32,104 nt of DNA, from NCBI RefSeq assembly GCF_030271535.1, contig NZ_JASCXJ010000031.1, positions 1-32,104 on the forward strand. Reading direction: 5' to 3'. Shown one piece after another: positions 7,996 through 16,172 of this stretch. Source of the DNA: Nocardiopsis sp. ATB16-24 (GTDB lineage Bacteria; Actinomycetota; Actinomycetes; Streptosporangiales; Streptosporangiaceae). Each line of letters begins with the position of its first letter. The stretch's first letter is position 1. Both the position numbers and the translations under genes were made by a program. The notes beneath the pieces are model-generated. The model searched no databases. It saw only the letters and a list, made by a program, of their open reading frames with translations, and was not told where the DNA came from.

Positions 7996-10155
7996 TCACT
8001 CGGTGGGGGGCTTCTGCGCGGTCCGCGTCCTGCTCGCCTTGCCCGGCCACCACATGCGCGGCCCGATGTCCAGCGCCAGTGCGGGCACCAGCAGCGTCCG
8101 CACGAGCAGGGCGTCCACCAGGACGCCGAACGCCACCAGGAAGGCCAGTTGGAGCAGGAACAGCAAGGGGATGACCGACAACGCGGCGAAGGTCGCCGCC
8201 AGGACCACTCCGGCCGAGGTGATCACCCCGCCGGTCACCGTCAGCGCCCTCAGCATGCCCTCGCGATGCCCGTGTCGCAGGGTCTCCTCCCTGGCCCGGG
8301 ACATCAGGAAGATGCTGTAGTCGATTCCCAACGCGACCAGGAACACGAACGCGAACAGCGGGACCACGGGGTCCGCGCCGGGCAGATCGAGGACGTGGTC
8401 GAACACCAGGGTGCCCACACCGAGCGCGGTGGCGAAGGACAGCACGTTCACGATCATCAGCAGCAACGGTGCCAGCAGCGAGCGCAGCAGCGGGACGAGC
8501 ACGAGGAAGACCACCACCAGCACGAGCGGGACCACCACCACGAAGTCGCGCTGGGCCGTTTCCAGGGTGTCCAGATCGGTGGCGCTCACCCCGCCGACCA
8601 GGGTGTCCGCCCCCTCCACGGAGCGCAGTTCCTCCCGCAGCTCCCGGACGGCGTCCACCGCCTCGGGTGATTCGGGGCCGACGGTGAGGACGGCCTCGAC
8701 CAGGACGCGTCCGTCCTCCTCCAGGGGAGGCAGGTCCGCGCCGGGCGGTCCCGGCTCGGTGACGGGGGCGGCCTCCTCCACCCACGACGACCGTTCGGCG
8801 GCCTGGACGACCTCGTCGAGGTGGTCGGCGTCGGCGACCACCAGGGCGGGGGCGGCGTTGGAATCGGAGCCGAAGCCCCGTTCCAGCGTCTCCTGGGCCT
8901 CGACCGCCTCCACCTCGGTGCGGAAGATCTCGGCCTGGCCGGTGCCCTCCGCCTCGAACTGGGGCGCGAAGACCGCCGCGGCGGCCAGGACGGCGGTGGT
9001 GATCATCCAGTAGGCCCGGGGCCTGCGGGAGACGGCGATGGCGACGCGCCCCCAGAAACGGTGTTGGGCGAGGACCTCCTCCAGGCTTCCGCCGGTCTCC
9101 TTGGAGCCGTGCGGGGCCAGGGGCCAGAACGCCGCACGTCCGCACAGCGCGAGCACGGCGGGAAGGAAGGTCATCGCCGAGAGCAGCGCGGCGACGACGC
9201 CGATGGCCACCACCGGACCCAGACTGCGGGTGGAGGTCAGGTCCGCCGTGAGCAGGCAGAGCAGTCCCAGGATGACGGTGCCGCCGGAGGCCAGCACCGG
9301 CCCGGTCACCCCGCGCACGGCGGCCATGACGGCCTCGGGCACGCGTTCGCGGGTGGCCAGTTCCTCGCGGTAGCGGGCCACGAGCAGCAGCGCGTAGTCG
9401 GTGCAGGCCCCCACGACCAGGATGAACAGGATGCCCTGACTCTGTCCGTTGAGACTGACCAGGCCGACGTCGGCGGCCAGGTAGACCAGAGCCCCGGCCA
9501 GTCCGAGGGCCAACAGGCTGGCGAGGATGACCAGGGTCGGCAGCAGGGGCGAGCGGTAGACCGCCACGAGGATGACCAGGACGGCGACGACGGCCACGAT
9601 CAGCAGCGTGGAGTCGATACCGCCGAAGGCCGCCACGAGGTCGGCGGCGTATCCGGCGGGACCGGTGACCTGGGCCTGGAGCCCGGGGACCGGGTCGTCG
9701 GCGAGGATCTCCCGCAACTCCTCGACCGACTCGCCGGTGTCGGCGTCCTCTTCGACCAGTACCACGAACTGGGCGACCGAGGGGGCCTCCGTACCGGGGA
9801 AGGGGCCGACGACGGGGCCGGAGACCCAGGGCCGCTCGCCCACACGCTCGCCGACCTCGGCGATGTCCGCGAGTTCGGCCTCGGTGACCTCACCGCCGTC
9901 CCCGTCCTGGCGCGAGTAGACCACGATGGCCGGGGCCGCCTCCTCCCGGTCGAACTCCGCTGCGATCTCACCGGCCTCGGTGGACTCGGCGTCCACGGGC
10001 AGGAACGCGCCGGGATCGTTGGTCTGCACCTCGCCGAGCCTGCCCAGGAACATGCCGAGGGGTCCGGCTCCCACCAACCACACCAGGGCGACCAGGAGGG
10101 CCGCCCCGATCCACCACCGTGATCGGCGGGCCGGTCGGCCGTTGTCCTTGTCCAC
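7996..10155 (-). CDS. MMPL/RND-family transporter
   Basis: This encodes 719 residues starting at GTG 10155-10153. It shows the duplicated MMPL architecture. There is one helix at about 15-35, an extracytoplasmic domain at about 40-180 and a helix bundle at about 182-340. A second extracytoplasmic domain spans about 400-535, followed by a second bundle at about 538-700. Each half carries the family signature with the proton-relay Asp-Tyr pair: D253-Y254 in GACTDYALLL and D612-Y613 in ALGIDYSIFL. MMPL proteins export lipids or hydrophobic compounds using proton motive force. It lies next to crtY on the same strand, 262 bp apart, at the edge of the carotenoid locus. In Corynebacterium glutamicum an MMPL-type gene (cg0722) sits inside the crt operon, so a link to carotenoid or isoprenoid handling is plausible but unproven. 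It has its own operator-bearing promoter region. Confidence 0.92.
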   Translation of the reverse strand: MDKDNGRPARRSRWWIGAALLVALVWLVGAGPLGMFLGRLGEVQTNDPGAFLPVDAESTEAGEIAAEFDREEAAPAIVVYSRQDGDGGEVTEAELADIAEVGERVGERPWVSGPVVGPFPGTEAPSVAQFVVLVEEDADTGESVEELREILADDPVPGLQAQVTGPAGYAADLVAAFGGIDSTLLIVAVVAVLVILVAVYRSPLLPTLVILASLLALGLAGALVYLAADVGLVSLNGQSQGILFILVVGACTDYALLLVARYREELATRERVPEAVMAAVRGVTGPVLASGGTVILGLLCLLTADLTSTRSLGPVVAIGVVAALLSAMTFLPAVLALCGRAAFWPLAPHGSKETGGSLEEVLAQHRFWGRVAIAVSRRPRAYWMITTAVLAAAAVFAPQFEAEGTGQAEIFRTEVEAVEAQETLERGFGSDSNAAPALVVADADHLDEVVQAAERSSWVEEAAPVTEPGPPGADLPPLEEDGRVLVEAVLTVGPESPEAVDAVRELREELRSVEGADTLVGGVSATDLDTLETAQRDFVVVVPLVLVVVFLVLVPLLRSLLAPLLLMIVNVLSFATALGVGTLVFDHVLDLPGADPVVPLFAFVFLVALGIDYSIFLMSRAREETLRHGHREGMLRALTVTGGVITSAGVVLAATFAALSVIPLLFLLQLAFLVAFGVLVDALLVRTLLVPALALDIGPRMWWPGKASRTRTAQKPPTE

Positions 10156-10184
10156 GTCCGCTGTCCCTCTCTACCGTCCATTTC

Positions 10185-10228
10185 TACTCGGAATTGAAGT
10201 ATCTTGTTTTCCGAGTATCTAACGGCAA
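10185..10228 (-). promoter_or_regulatory. Candidate promoter and operator of the MMPL gene
   Basis: TACTCGGAA (10185-10193) and TTCCGAGTA (10209-10217) form a perfect 9-bp inverted repeat with a 15-bp spacer, in an AT-rich island unusual for this window. A heptamer AGTATCT is also directly repeated at 10198-10204 and 10214-10220 (16-bp period). On the minus strand GATACT (10203-10198) could be the -10 and TTGCCG (10228-10223) the -35, with a long 19-bp spacing. The inverted repeat would then overlap the promoter core about 40 bp before the GTG start. This layout fits a TetR/MarR/PadR-type repressor site. No regulator gene is adjacent. Confidence 0.55.
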
Positions 10229-10417
10229 GACACTACCCCAGTCCATACACGCCACACATCCACCCCGAGCACAACACGCGCCCCTCAGGCAGCGGCCTTC
10301 CCGGAACACCGCCGAGGTTCCCCGGCCCCGCTCCACCCTCCACCGGCACGGACACCCCGGCACATCTCGCGACACGGCGCCGCGGCCCCGTGTCCTCGAA
10401 GCGGGCGACGAGCCGCC

Positions 10418-11608
10418 TCAGGTCCGCGGGAGCCGCGTGCGCAGCGCGTACCACACCTGGTCGACACTGGTCAGCGACATGGCCCGCACCGGTGTCGTCA
10501 GGCCCATCGCCACCTCCCGACGCAGACACGATCCCCCGTCGAGGAAGGCCAGGACGTCACCGAGGCGGTTGGCCGCGAACAGTCCGGTGAAGAACTCCGC
10601 GCCCCGGATCCGACCGGTGTCCAGAGCACGCAGCATGACCGCGTCCATGGCCAGGTGGCGGCGCCGGTGCGGTACCGGCGGCACCGGGGTCCGCCCCTGG
10701 GCCAACGCACGCGCCACGGCGGCCGTCTGACGCCCCACCCCGCTGAACGTGTACCCGGTCGAGGGGCGGGTCGCGCCGCCCGCCGTGCCCAACCTGAACA
10801 CCCGCCGCCCGACCCTGGGACGGAACACCGCGTCGGTCATCGGGATGACCCCCTGTTCGGCGGCGGTCACCTCCACCTCCGGCAGGCCCAACAGTCCGCA
10901 GTAGTCCTTGAGCGCCCGCTCGTACTCCTCCGTCGTGAGCGCCTCACGGCCGAACTCGGTGTACTCCACCAACGCCTCGCGCGGTGACAGCGGCAGTACG
11001 TAACCGAAGGCCACCCCGTTCGGCGGCTGGGGAGGACGCAGATCCATCAGCACGGCCGCGTCGGGGTCGAAGGCGTCCACGGGGGTGCGCACGAACCAGC
11101 CGCGGAAGTGCTGGAGCAGATGGGTCCGCCCGCACGGCGCCGGTCGTGGAGGCCGCGAGTCGAACACCCACGTCGCGGTCAGGGAGGCCTCGCCGCCGCC
11201 GGGTTCCCTGGCCCGGACCTCGGCGTGCTCGACGCCGTCCCGGACTCCGGTGACCAACAACGGAAGCTCCTCCACGTACCCGGCCGCCGAGGTACGCACG
11301 TAGGCGTCCACGTCCGTGGACCTGAGCATCTTGTACACGTAGGGCGCGGCCGAGGAGGAGTGGACGGTCCCGTCGTGTCCCCTCACGGACAGGTTCTCCC
11401 AACGTGCCGTGAGCAGTCCGTCCCACGGTCCCCCGTCCGGTTCCCAGAAGCACCATGTGCGCGGCACGGGGGTGTGCGGACCCGGTGGCGGCTCCAGCAA
11501 GGCCACGCGCAGCGGTCGGCCACGTCGGTCGTTGATCCCGCGCAGCCGGTGGGTAAGGGTGAGGCCAGCGGCCCCTCCGCCGATGATCGCCACGTCGTAG
11601 TCGGCCAT
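10418..11608 (-). CDS. crtY: Lycopene beta-cyclase CrtY
   Basis: This encodes 396 residues. The N-terminal dinucleotide-binding motif is VAIIGGGAAGL (G10-x-G-x-x-G). It is followed by the lycopene-cyclase signature PRTWCFWEPDGG, a central GYVLPLSPREALVEYTEF, and the C-terminal FRLGTAGGATRPSTGYTFS. These place it in the CrtY/CrtL flavoprotein class rather than the heterodimeric CrtYc/Yd type of many actinobacteria. It cyclises both ends of lycopene to beta-rings, giving beta-carotene, the substrate of CrtU. The ATG at 11608-11606 is chosen because the FAD motif begins immediately after it; upstream codons are non-coding in character. It is divergent from crtT, with 61 bp between the two starts, which must hold both promoters. 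The upstream reading of crtY overlaps the crtT ribosome-binding site. Confidence 0.93.
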   Translation of the reverse strand: MADYDVAIIGGGAAGLTLTHRLRGINDRRGRPLRVALLEPPPGPHTPVPRTWCFWEPDGGPWDGLLTARWENLSVRGHDGTVHSSSAAPYVYKMLRSTDVDAYVRTSAAGYVEELPLLVTGVRDGVEHAEVRAREPGGGEASLTATWVFDSRPPRPAPCGRTHLLQHFRGWFVRTPVDAFDPDAAVLMDLRPPQPPNGVAFGYVLPLSPREALVEYTEFGREALTTEEYERALKDYCGLLGLPEVEVTAAEQGVIPMTDAVFRPRVGRRVFRLGTAGGATRPSTGYTFSGVGRQTAAVARALAQGRTPVPPVPHRRRHLAMDAVMLRALDTGRIRGAEFFTGLFAANRLGDVLAFLDGGSCLRREVAMGLTTPVRAMSLTSVDQVWYALRTRLPRT

Positions 11609-11669
11609 GTTCCCAGCATGTACCGGGAGGCCCGCGTCCGCACGCGAACACCCGGCATCGGAGGAATCC

Positions 11670-12428
11670 GTGAACACCCCGACGCACGCCATGAAGGACG
11701 GCACGGTCACCGACGAGTTCGACCACGCCGCCAAGGCCTACGACCGGCTCGTGGCCGCCAACCCGGGTTACCACGCGCACCTGGAGATCTCCGCGCGAAG
11801 GCTCGGTCTGCCCGGGGAGGGGGCCGGACTGCGCCTGCTCGACCTGGGGTGCGGCACCGGAGCCTCCACCGCGGCCCTGCTGCGTGTCCTTCCCAAGGCA
11901 CGGATCGTCGGTGTGGACGCCTCGTCCGGCATGTTGGAGGCCGCCCGCGCCAAGCGGTGGCCCGCGTCGGTCTCCTTCCACCGGGCACGCGCGGAGGAGC
12001 TGACGCCCGCCTGGGCCACCGAGCACCTGGGCGGACCGGTGGACGCGGTGTTCGGCGCCTACCTGATCCGCAACTGCCCCGACCCCGACGCACTGCTGAC
12101 GGGCGTGCGGGCGCTCCTGCGGCCCGGGGGCCGGCTCCTCCTGCACGAGTACTCGGTGGCCGACTCGGTCGCCGCCCGTGCGGTGTGGTCGGCGGTGTGC
12201 TGGGGCGTGGTCATCCCGGCGGGAAGGATCCTGACCGGACGCGCCGACCTGTTCCGCTACCTGTGGCGCAGCGTCCTGGAGTTCGACGGCCGCACCACGT
12301 TGCTGGAGCGGATGCGCCGGGCCGGCCTGGTCTCGGTCTCCGACGCGCCTCTGCCCGGCTGGCAGTACGGGGTCACGCACACCTTCGTCGGTATGCGCCC
12401 GCTCGACACTCCGGAGGTGGACCGCTGA
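11670..12428 (+). CDS. crtT: SAM-dependent methyltransferase, CrtT-like
   Basis: This encodes 252 residues with a class I SAM-binding fold. Motif I is LLDLGCGTGAST (about residues 56-67), the acidic loop is IVGVDASSGMLEAA, and motif IV/post-I is VDAVFGAYLIRNCPD. The start at GTG 11670 has GGAGGA 4 nt upstream; ATG at 11691 is an alternative. The gene sits directly before crtU (TGATG overlap), as crtT does in streptomycete isorenieratene clusters, where its methylation target is not established. CrtU itself moves the ring methyl group during aromatisation, so CrtT is not required by the minimal isorenieratene scheme and may act in tailoring. Assignment of the symbol rests mainly on position plus the methyltransferase fold. 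Confidence 0.82.
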   Translation: MNTPTHAMKDGTVTDEFDHAAKAYDRLVAANPGYHAHLEISARRLGLPGEGAGLRLLDLGCGTGASTAALLRVLPKARIVGVDASSGMLEAARAKRWPASVSFHRARAEELTPAWATEHLGGPVDAVFGAYLIRNCPDPDALLTGVRALLRPGGRLLLHEYSVADSVAARAVWSAVCWGVVIPAGRILTGRADLFRYLWRSVLEFDGRTTLLERMRRAGLVSVSDAPLPGWQYGVTHTFVGMRPLDTPEVDR

Positions 12429-14026
12429 TGACCGCTGACAGCACCGGCGGACCGGGACGCCCCGAGGACGTGCGCGATCCCCTGGCCGAGGCCGTCCCGC
12501 CCCCTCCGGTGGCCGGGCCGCGCACCGACGCCGTTCCCCACGTGGCCGTGATCGGCGGGGGCATCGCCGGACTCGCGGCCGCCTGCGCGCTGACCGAGCG
12601 GGACGTGGACGTGACGGTGCTGGAGCGCGAGTCCTCGCTGGGAGGTCGCGTGTGCGGCTGGACCACCACGCTCGCCGACGGTTCGTCCGCGACCATGACC
12701 CGTGGCTTCCACGCGTTCTTCCGTCAGTACTACAACCTGCGCGCTCTCCTGCGCCGCGCGGACCCGGGACTGGACCGCCTCGTCCCGCTCACGGACTACC
12801 CTCTCGTGCACCGCGACGGTCCGCGCGACCGCTTCTCATGGCTGCCCAGGACCCCACCGTGGAACGCCGCCGTGCTGGCGGCGACCAGTCCGAGCTTCCC
12901 CCCACGCGACCTGGCCGGGGTCAACCTGCCCGCGGCCCTGCAACTGCTCGACGTGGACGTGCCCGGCGTCTTCGAACGCCTGGACCATCTGAGCGCCCAG
13001 GACTTCCTGGACGCGGTCCGTTTTCCTCCCACGGCCCGGCACCTGGCCTTCGAGGTGTTCACACGCAGCTTCTTCGCCGACCCGCGTGACCTGTCGGCCG
13101 CCGAGCTGGCCGTGATGTTCCACGTCTACTTCCTGGGCTCGTCCGAGGGTCTGGTGTTCGACGTACCGCGCTCCCCCTTCCCCCAGGCGCTGTGGGACCC
13201 CCTGGAGGAACACCTCACCGATGCGGGAACGCGTTTGCGTACGGGGAGCCGGGTCGAGGAGGTCGTCCCCGGTGCGGAACACCGGTTCTCGGTGCGTGGA
13301 CGCACCCTGGAGGGAGGGACCTTCGAGGTCGGGGCCGACGCCGTGGTGCTCGCCGCCTCCCCCGCCGGGACCCGCGACCTGGTGGCGGCCTCACCGGGGC
13401 TGGGCACGGGACCGTGGCGCGACCGGATGGCGCGGGTGGAGACCGCTCCTCCGTTCCTGGTGTCGCGTTACTGGCTCGGCCGGCCCGTGCGTCCGCACAG
13501 GCCCGCCTTCCTGGGGACCGCGGGCCACCCCACACTGGACAACATCAGTGTCCTGGAACGCTACGAGGACGAAGCCCGCGCGTGGGCGCGACGTACCGGC
13601 GGGTCCGTGGTGGAACTGCACGCGTACTCACTGGACGAGGGGTGCGATCCCGACTTCGAGCGGAGCAGGCTCTGGAAGCAGGCCGAGACCGTCTATCCGG
13701 AGCTGTCCGGGGCCCCGGTGGTGGACTCCCGCCACGAACTACGGGCGGACTGTCCTCTGTTCGCGCCCGGCGGTCACCGCGACCGGTGCGGGGTGACCAC
13801 CCCCGACCCGTTCGTGGTGGTGGCGGGCGACCATGTACGCACGGACCTTCCCGTGGCCCTGATGGAACGCGCCGCCACCAGCGGCATGCTGGCCGCCAAC
13901 GCCCTGCTGACACGGTGGGGAAGACCGGGGCACACGGTGTGGACCGTGCCCCGCCGAGGCAGGTCGGCCCCGCTGCGGGCGCTCGCCCGACGGGCGCGCC
14001 GCGCCCCGTCCCTCCACCAGGGCTGA
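12428..14026 (+). CDS. crtU: Beta-carotene desaturase/methyltransferase CrtU (isorenieratene synthase)
   Basis: This encodes 532 residues. A 37-residue acidic/Pro-rich leader precedes the FAD motif VAVIGGGIAGLAAA (glycines at 43-48). The C-terminal half has PVVDSRHELRADCPLF and the flavin-contacting end DPFVVVAGDHVRTDLP, then VALMERAATSGMLAANALL. This is the CrtU type of phytoene-desaturase relative. CrtU desaturates the beta-ionone rings of beta-carotene and shifts a methyl group, giving aromatic chi/phi-rings (isorenieratene). The ATG shares one base with the crtT stop (TGATG), so the pair is translationally coupled. Length and motifs are normal. A short hairpin starts right after its stop, and the Rieske gene converges from the right. 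Confidence 0.92.
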   Translation: MTADSTGGPGRPEDVRDPLAEAVPPPPVAGPRTDAVPHVAVIGGGIAGLAAACALTERDVDVTVLERESSLGGRVCGWTTTLADGSSATMTRGFHAFFRQYYNLRALLRRADPGLDRLVPLTDYPLVHRDGPRDRFSWLPRTPPWNAAVLAATSPSFPPRDLAGVNLPAALQLLDVDVPGVFERLDHLSAQDFLDAVRFPPTARHLAFEVFTRSFFADPRDLSAAELAVMFHVYFLGSSEGLVFDVPRSPFPQALWDPLEEHLTDAGTRLRTGSRVEEVVPGAEHRFSVRGRTLEGGTFEVGADAVVLAASPAGTRDLVAASPGLGTGPWRDRMARVETAPPFLVSRYWLGRPVRPHRPAFLGTAGHPTLDNISVLERYEDEARAWARRTGGSVVELHAYSLDEGCDPDFERSRLWKQAETVYPELSGAPVVDSRHELRADCPLFAPGGHRDRCGVTTPDPFVVVAGDHVRTDLPVALMERAATSGMLAANALLTRWGRPGHTVWTVPRRGRSAPLRALARRARRAPSLHQG

Positions 14027-14043
14027 CGCCGGGCGACCCGGCG
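14027..14043 (+). terminator. Hairpin directly after crtU
   Basis: CGCCGGG (14027-14033) and CCCGGCG (14037-14043) form a perfect 7-bp stem with a 3-nt loop, beginning at the base after the crtU stop. There is no U-tract. It lies in the 91-bp convergent gap between crtU and the Rieske gene and is the best terminator candidate there. Confidence 0.4.
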
Positions 14044-14117
14044 GACGCCACGGACGGGGACGCCGCCCGTGGGTCACCGCGTCCACGAGGGGCACCGAGG
14101 CGACCCCGGTCACCACG

Positions 14118-15128
14118 TCATCCGGGCCAGCGACCCGTACTGCGAAGCAGGTACCGACGCTCGGCGTAGGCGAGGTCGTCCTTCCACAGTCGTCGGGCGG
14201 CCATGCGGATGACCGGACGCACCACCGCCCCGGCCACTCTCCGGGCGAGCGTGAAGCCCGTGCGTTCGGAGGAGGCCACGGTGACCTCGATGATCGCCGT
14301 GCGCGGAACACCGTGCTCGTCCACCCCCAGCGGGGTGGCGTGGGTCTCCACGACGCTGCCCAGGCCCTCTCCCTCGATGATGCGCATGACCACGGTGCGC
14401 GGTTCGGGGCAACGGAACTCCGCCCGCACCGGCACACCCCAGCGACCCGCCACACGAAACCCCACGTCGACCACCATCCGGTCAGGGTCGGGATCGGGGC
14501 CCTTGGGCACCTCGGTCACCTTCAGTCCGACGAACGAGTAGGGATGGAACCACGAGCCGTGCCAGGGGTCGAGCCGGTTGGCCATCACGTCCTCGGGTTC
14601 GCATCGCCCCGCCATGCTCTCCACCGCCACCAGGCTCCGGGCGAGGTCCGGACGCTCGGGCACCACCGGTGCGTCCAGGGGTTCCTCCCCTCCCTCGCGG
14701 TCCAGGCGCACCCACACCAGCACGCCGTCGTCGTGCACCGGATAGGGGTCCCATCCGGGGAACCCCTCCTTCCCCAGCGCCAGGCCGTGCCACCGGCACA
14801 CCAGCCTTCCCGAGTCGACGGCGCCCCGGCACAGCGGTGCGCCCAGGTGCGGGCACGCGCCCGGGCCCGCGTGGGCGGTCCCGTCGGGGGTGCGCCAGGC
14901 CACCAGTTCGGTCCCCGCCACCACGCGTCCGAACGGCCGGTCCGTACGCACCTCGGTGCTCGCCGCGAGCACGAACCAGTTGCCCGAGGGGCGGGCGAGC
15001 GCACGTTTGAGCGCCGCCCCGATGATCGCGGGCGATCCCTCCCTCCAGGTCGGCTCCTGGGCCTTCCAGGTGGTGGCGGGCATACGGCGCAGGGGAAGCC
15101 TCCGCGGCCGGGGATCGGGAAGTGTCAC
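14118..15128 (-). CDS. Rieske non-heme iron oxygenase, DUF5914 type, in the carotenoid locus
   Basis: This encodes 336 residues starting at GTG 15128-15126, which has GGAGG 6 nt upstream. A longer in-frame reading to 15167 lacks a ribosome-binding site. The Rieske [2Fe-2S] domain (about residues 45-145) has both ligand pairs: C92-P-H94 in ACPHLGAPLC and C111-R-W-H114 in LVCRWHG. Further on is D187-x2-H190-x4-H195 (NRLDPWHGSWFH), the 2-His arrangement of the mononuclear iron site of Rieske oxygenases. The C-terminal part matches what I recall as DUF5914. It is therefore probably a catalytically competent oxygenase, not just an electron carrier. It is co-directional with crtB (66-bp gap), a position held in streptomycete clusters by the gene called crtV. 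Its likely substrate is a carotenoid ring or methyl group, by context only. Confidence 0.85.
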   Translation of the reverse strand: MTLPDPRPRRLPLRRMPATTWKAQEPTWREGSPAIIGAALKRALARPSGNWFVLAASTEVRTDRPFGRVVAGTELVAWRTPDGTAHAGPGACPHLGAPLCRGAVDSGRLVCRWHGLALGKEGFPGWDPYPVHDDGVLVWVRLDREGGEEPLDAPVVPERPDLARSLVAVESMAGRCEPEDVMANRLDPWHGSWFHPYSFVGLKVTEVPKGPDPDPDRMVVDVGFRVAGRWGVPVRAEFRCPEPRTVVMRIIEGEGLGSVVETHATPLGVDEHGVPRTAIIEVTVASSERTGFTLARRVAGAVVRPVIRMAARRLWKDDLAYAERRYLLRSTGRWPG

Positions 15129-15194
15129 GTGAATCCTCCAGACAGGTCGGGCCGGGGTCCGCGGCACGACCGGGCGTGGACCGGACCCGGGTTC

Positions 15195-16172
15195 TCAACC
15201 GGTCCTGGGGCGCGGTATCCGGCCCTGTAGCGACCGGGCGATCAGTGAGCGCGCGAGGGCGGGAACGGCCGCAGCGGCCTTACGCGTGTCCGACACCCGA
15301 TGCCGGACGCTCCACACGTCGTAGTCGGCCGCACGTATCTCGTCCAGGATCGCTCGGTAGAGCCGGAAGGCGGTGGCGACACACGGGCGCGCGACCGGGG
15401 AGAGCATCGCGATGCCCGGTTCCGCCCGCCGATAGAAGTCCTGGGTGGCCTCCACGAGCTCGGCCAGGGCACCGCACACGCGCGGATGGGGTCTTCGGGT
15501 CCGCTCGCACCGTTCCAGCAGCTCCCGGTCCACACCGTGTGCCGTCATCACGTCCCAGGGCAGGTAGACACGGCCCCGGCGCAGGTCCTCGGCCACGTCC
15601 CGCAGGAAGTTGGTCAGTTGGAAGGCCTCGCCCAGCGCGGCGGCGTGCGGTGCGGCCTCCTCCCGCTGCGCCACCGTGCCCAGGACCGGCAGCACCTGGA
15701 GTCCGATCACCGCCGCAGAACCGTACATGTACTCGCGCAGGTGGCCCATGTCCCGGTAGCCGGTGACGGACAGGTCCATGCGCATGGAGGTCATGAAGGC
15801 GGTGAAGTAGGAGCGCGGCAACCCGTACCGGTCCGCCGTGTGCGCCAGGGCGCTGAGCACCGGTGCGTTCGCCTCGTCGCGGACCGCTCTTCCGTCCAGG
15901 GCCCTCGCCAGGTCCGCGTCGATGCCGTCCAGGCGCGCGCCCTGTTCGGCGACGGTGGTGCCGGGCGGCGGCTCGTCGATGATGTCGTCCACCCACCGCG
16001 CGAAACCGTACAGGGCGTGCACCCCGGGCCGGCTTCCGGGCGGCAGTACGCGCGTGGCCGTGTAGTAGGTGCGTCCGTGGTGGGCGTGCAGGGCACGACA
16101 CTTGAGGTAGGCCTCGCGCAGCGACCGCCCGGTGATCCCGGCCGCGTCCAGTTCCGCCGTTCCCGCGCTCAT
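15195..16172 (-). CDS. crtB: Phytoene synthase CrtB
   Basis: This encodes 325 residues of the squalene/phytoene synthase family. The first aspartate-rich motif is D62-D-I-I-D66 (RWVDDIIDE). The second is D192-V-A-E-D196, within the family signature AFQLTNFLRDVAEDLRRGR followed by VYLP. It condenses two GGPP molecules (from CrtE) to phytoene via prephytoene diphosphate, peripherally at the membrane. The ATG at 16172-16170 overlaps the crtI stop as ATGA, so crtI and crtB are translationally coupled. The length is typical. The Arg-rich C-terminus (RSLQGRIPRPRTG) is unremarkable. Confidence 0.95.
   Translation of the reverse strand: MSAGTAELDAAGITGRSLREAYLKCRALHAHHGRTYYTATRVLPPGSRPGVHALYGFARWVDDIIDEPPPGTTVAEQGARLDGIDADLARALDGRAVRDEANAPVLSALAHTADRYGLPRSYFTAFMTSMRMDLSVTGYRDMGHLREYMYGSAAVIGLQVLPVLGTVAQREEAAPHAAALGEAFQLTNFLRDVAEDLRRGRVYLPWDVMTAHGVDRELLERCERTRRPHPRVCGALAELVEATQDFYRRAEPGIAMLSPVARPCVATAFRLYRAILDEIRAADYDVWSVRHRVSDTRKAAAAVPALARSLIARSLQGRIPRPRTG

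Noticed and set aside
10229..10417. Possible small gene between crtY and the MMPL gene
   Set aside because: Short frames exist on both strands but are Pro/Arg-rich, without ribosome-binding sites or MmpS-like features.
11108..12427. Long plus-strand open frame running into crtU from upstream
   Set aside because: It is antisense to crtY and out of frame over crtT, rich in Arg/Gly/Pro with no family motif; the ATG at 12428 gives the normal CrtU N-terminus.
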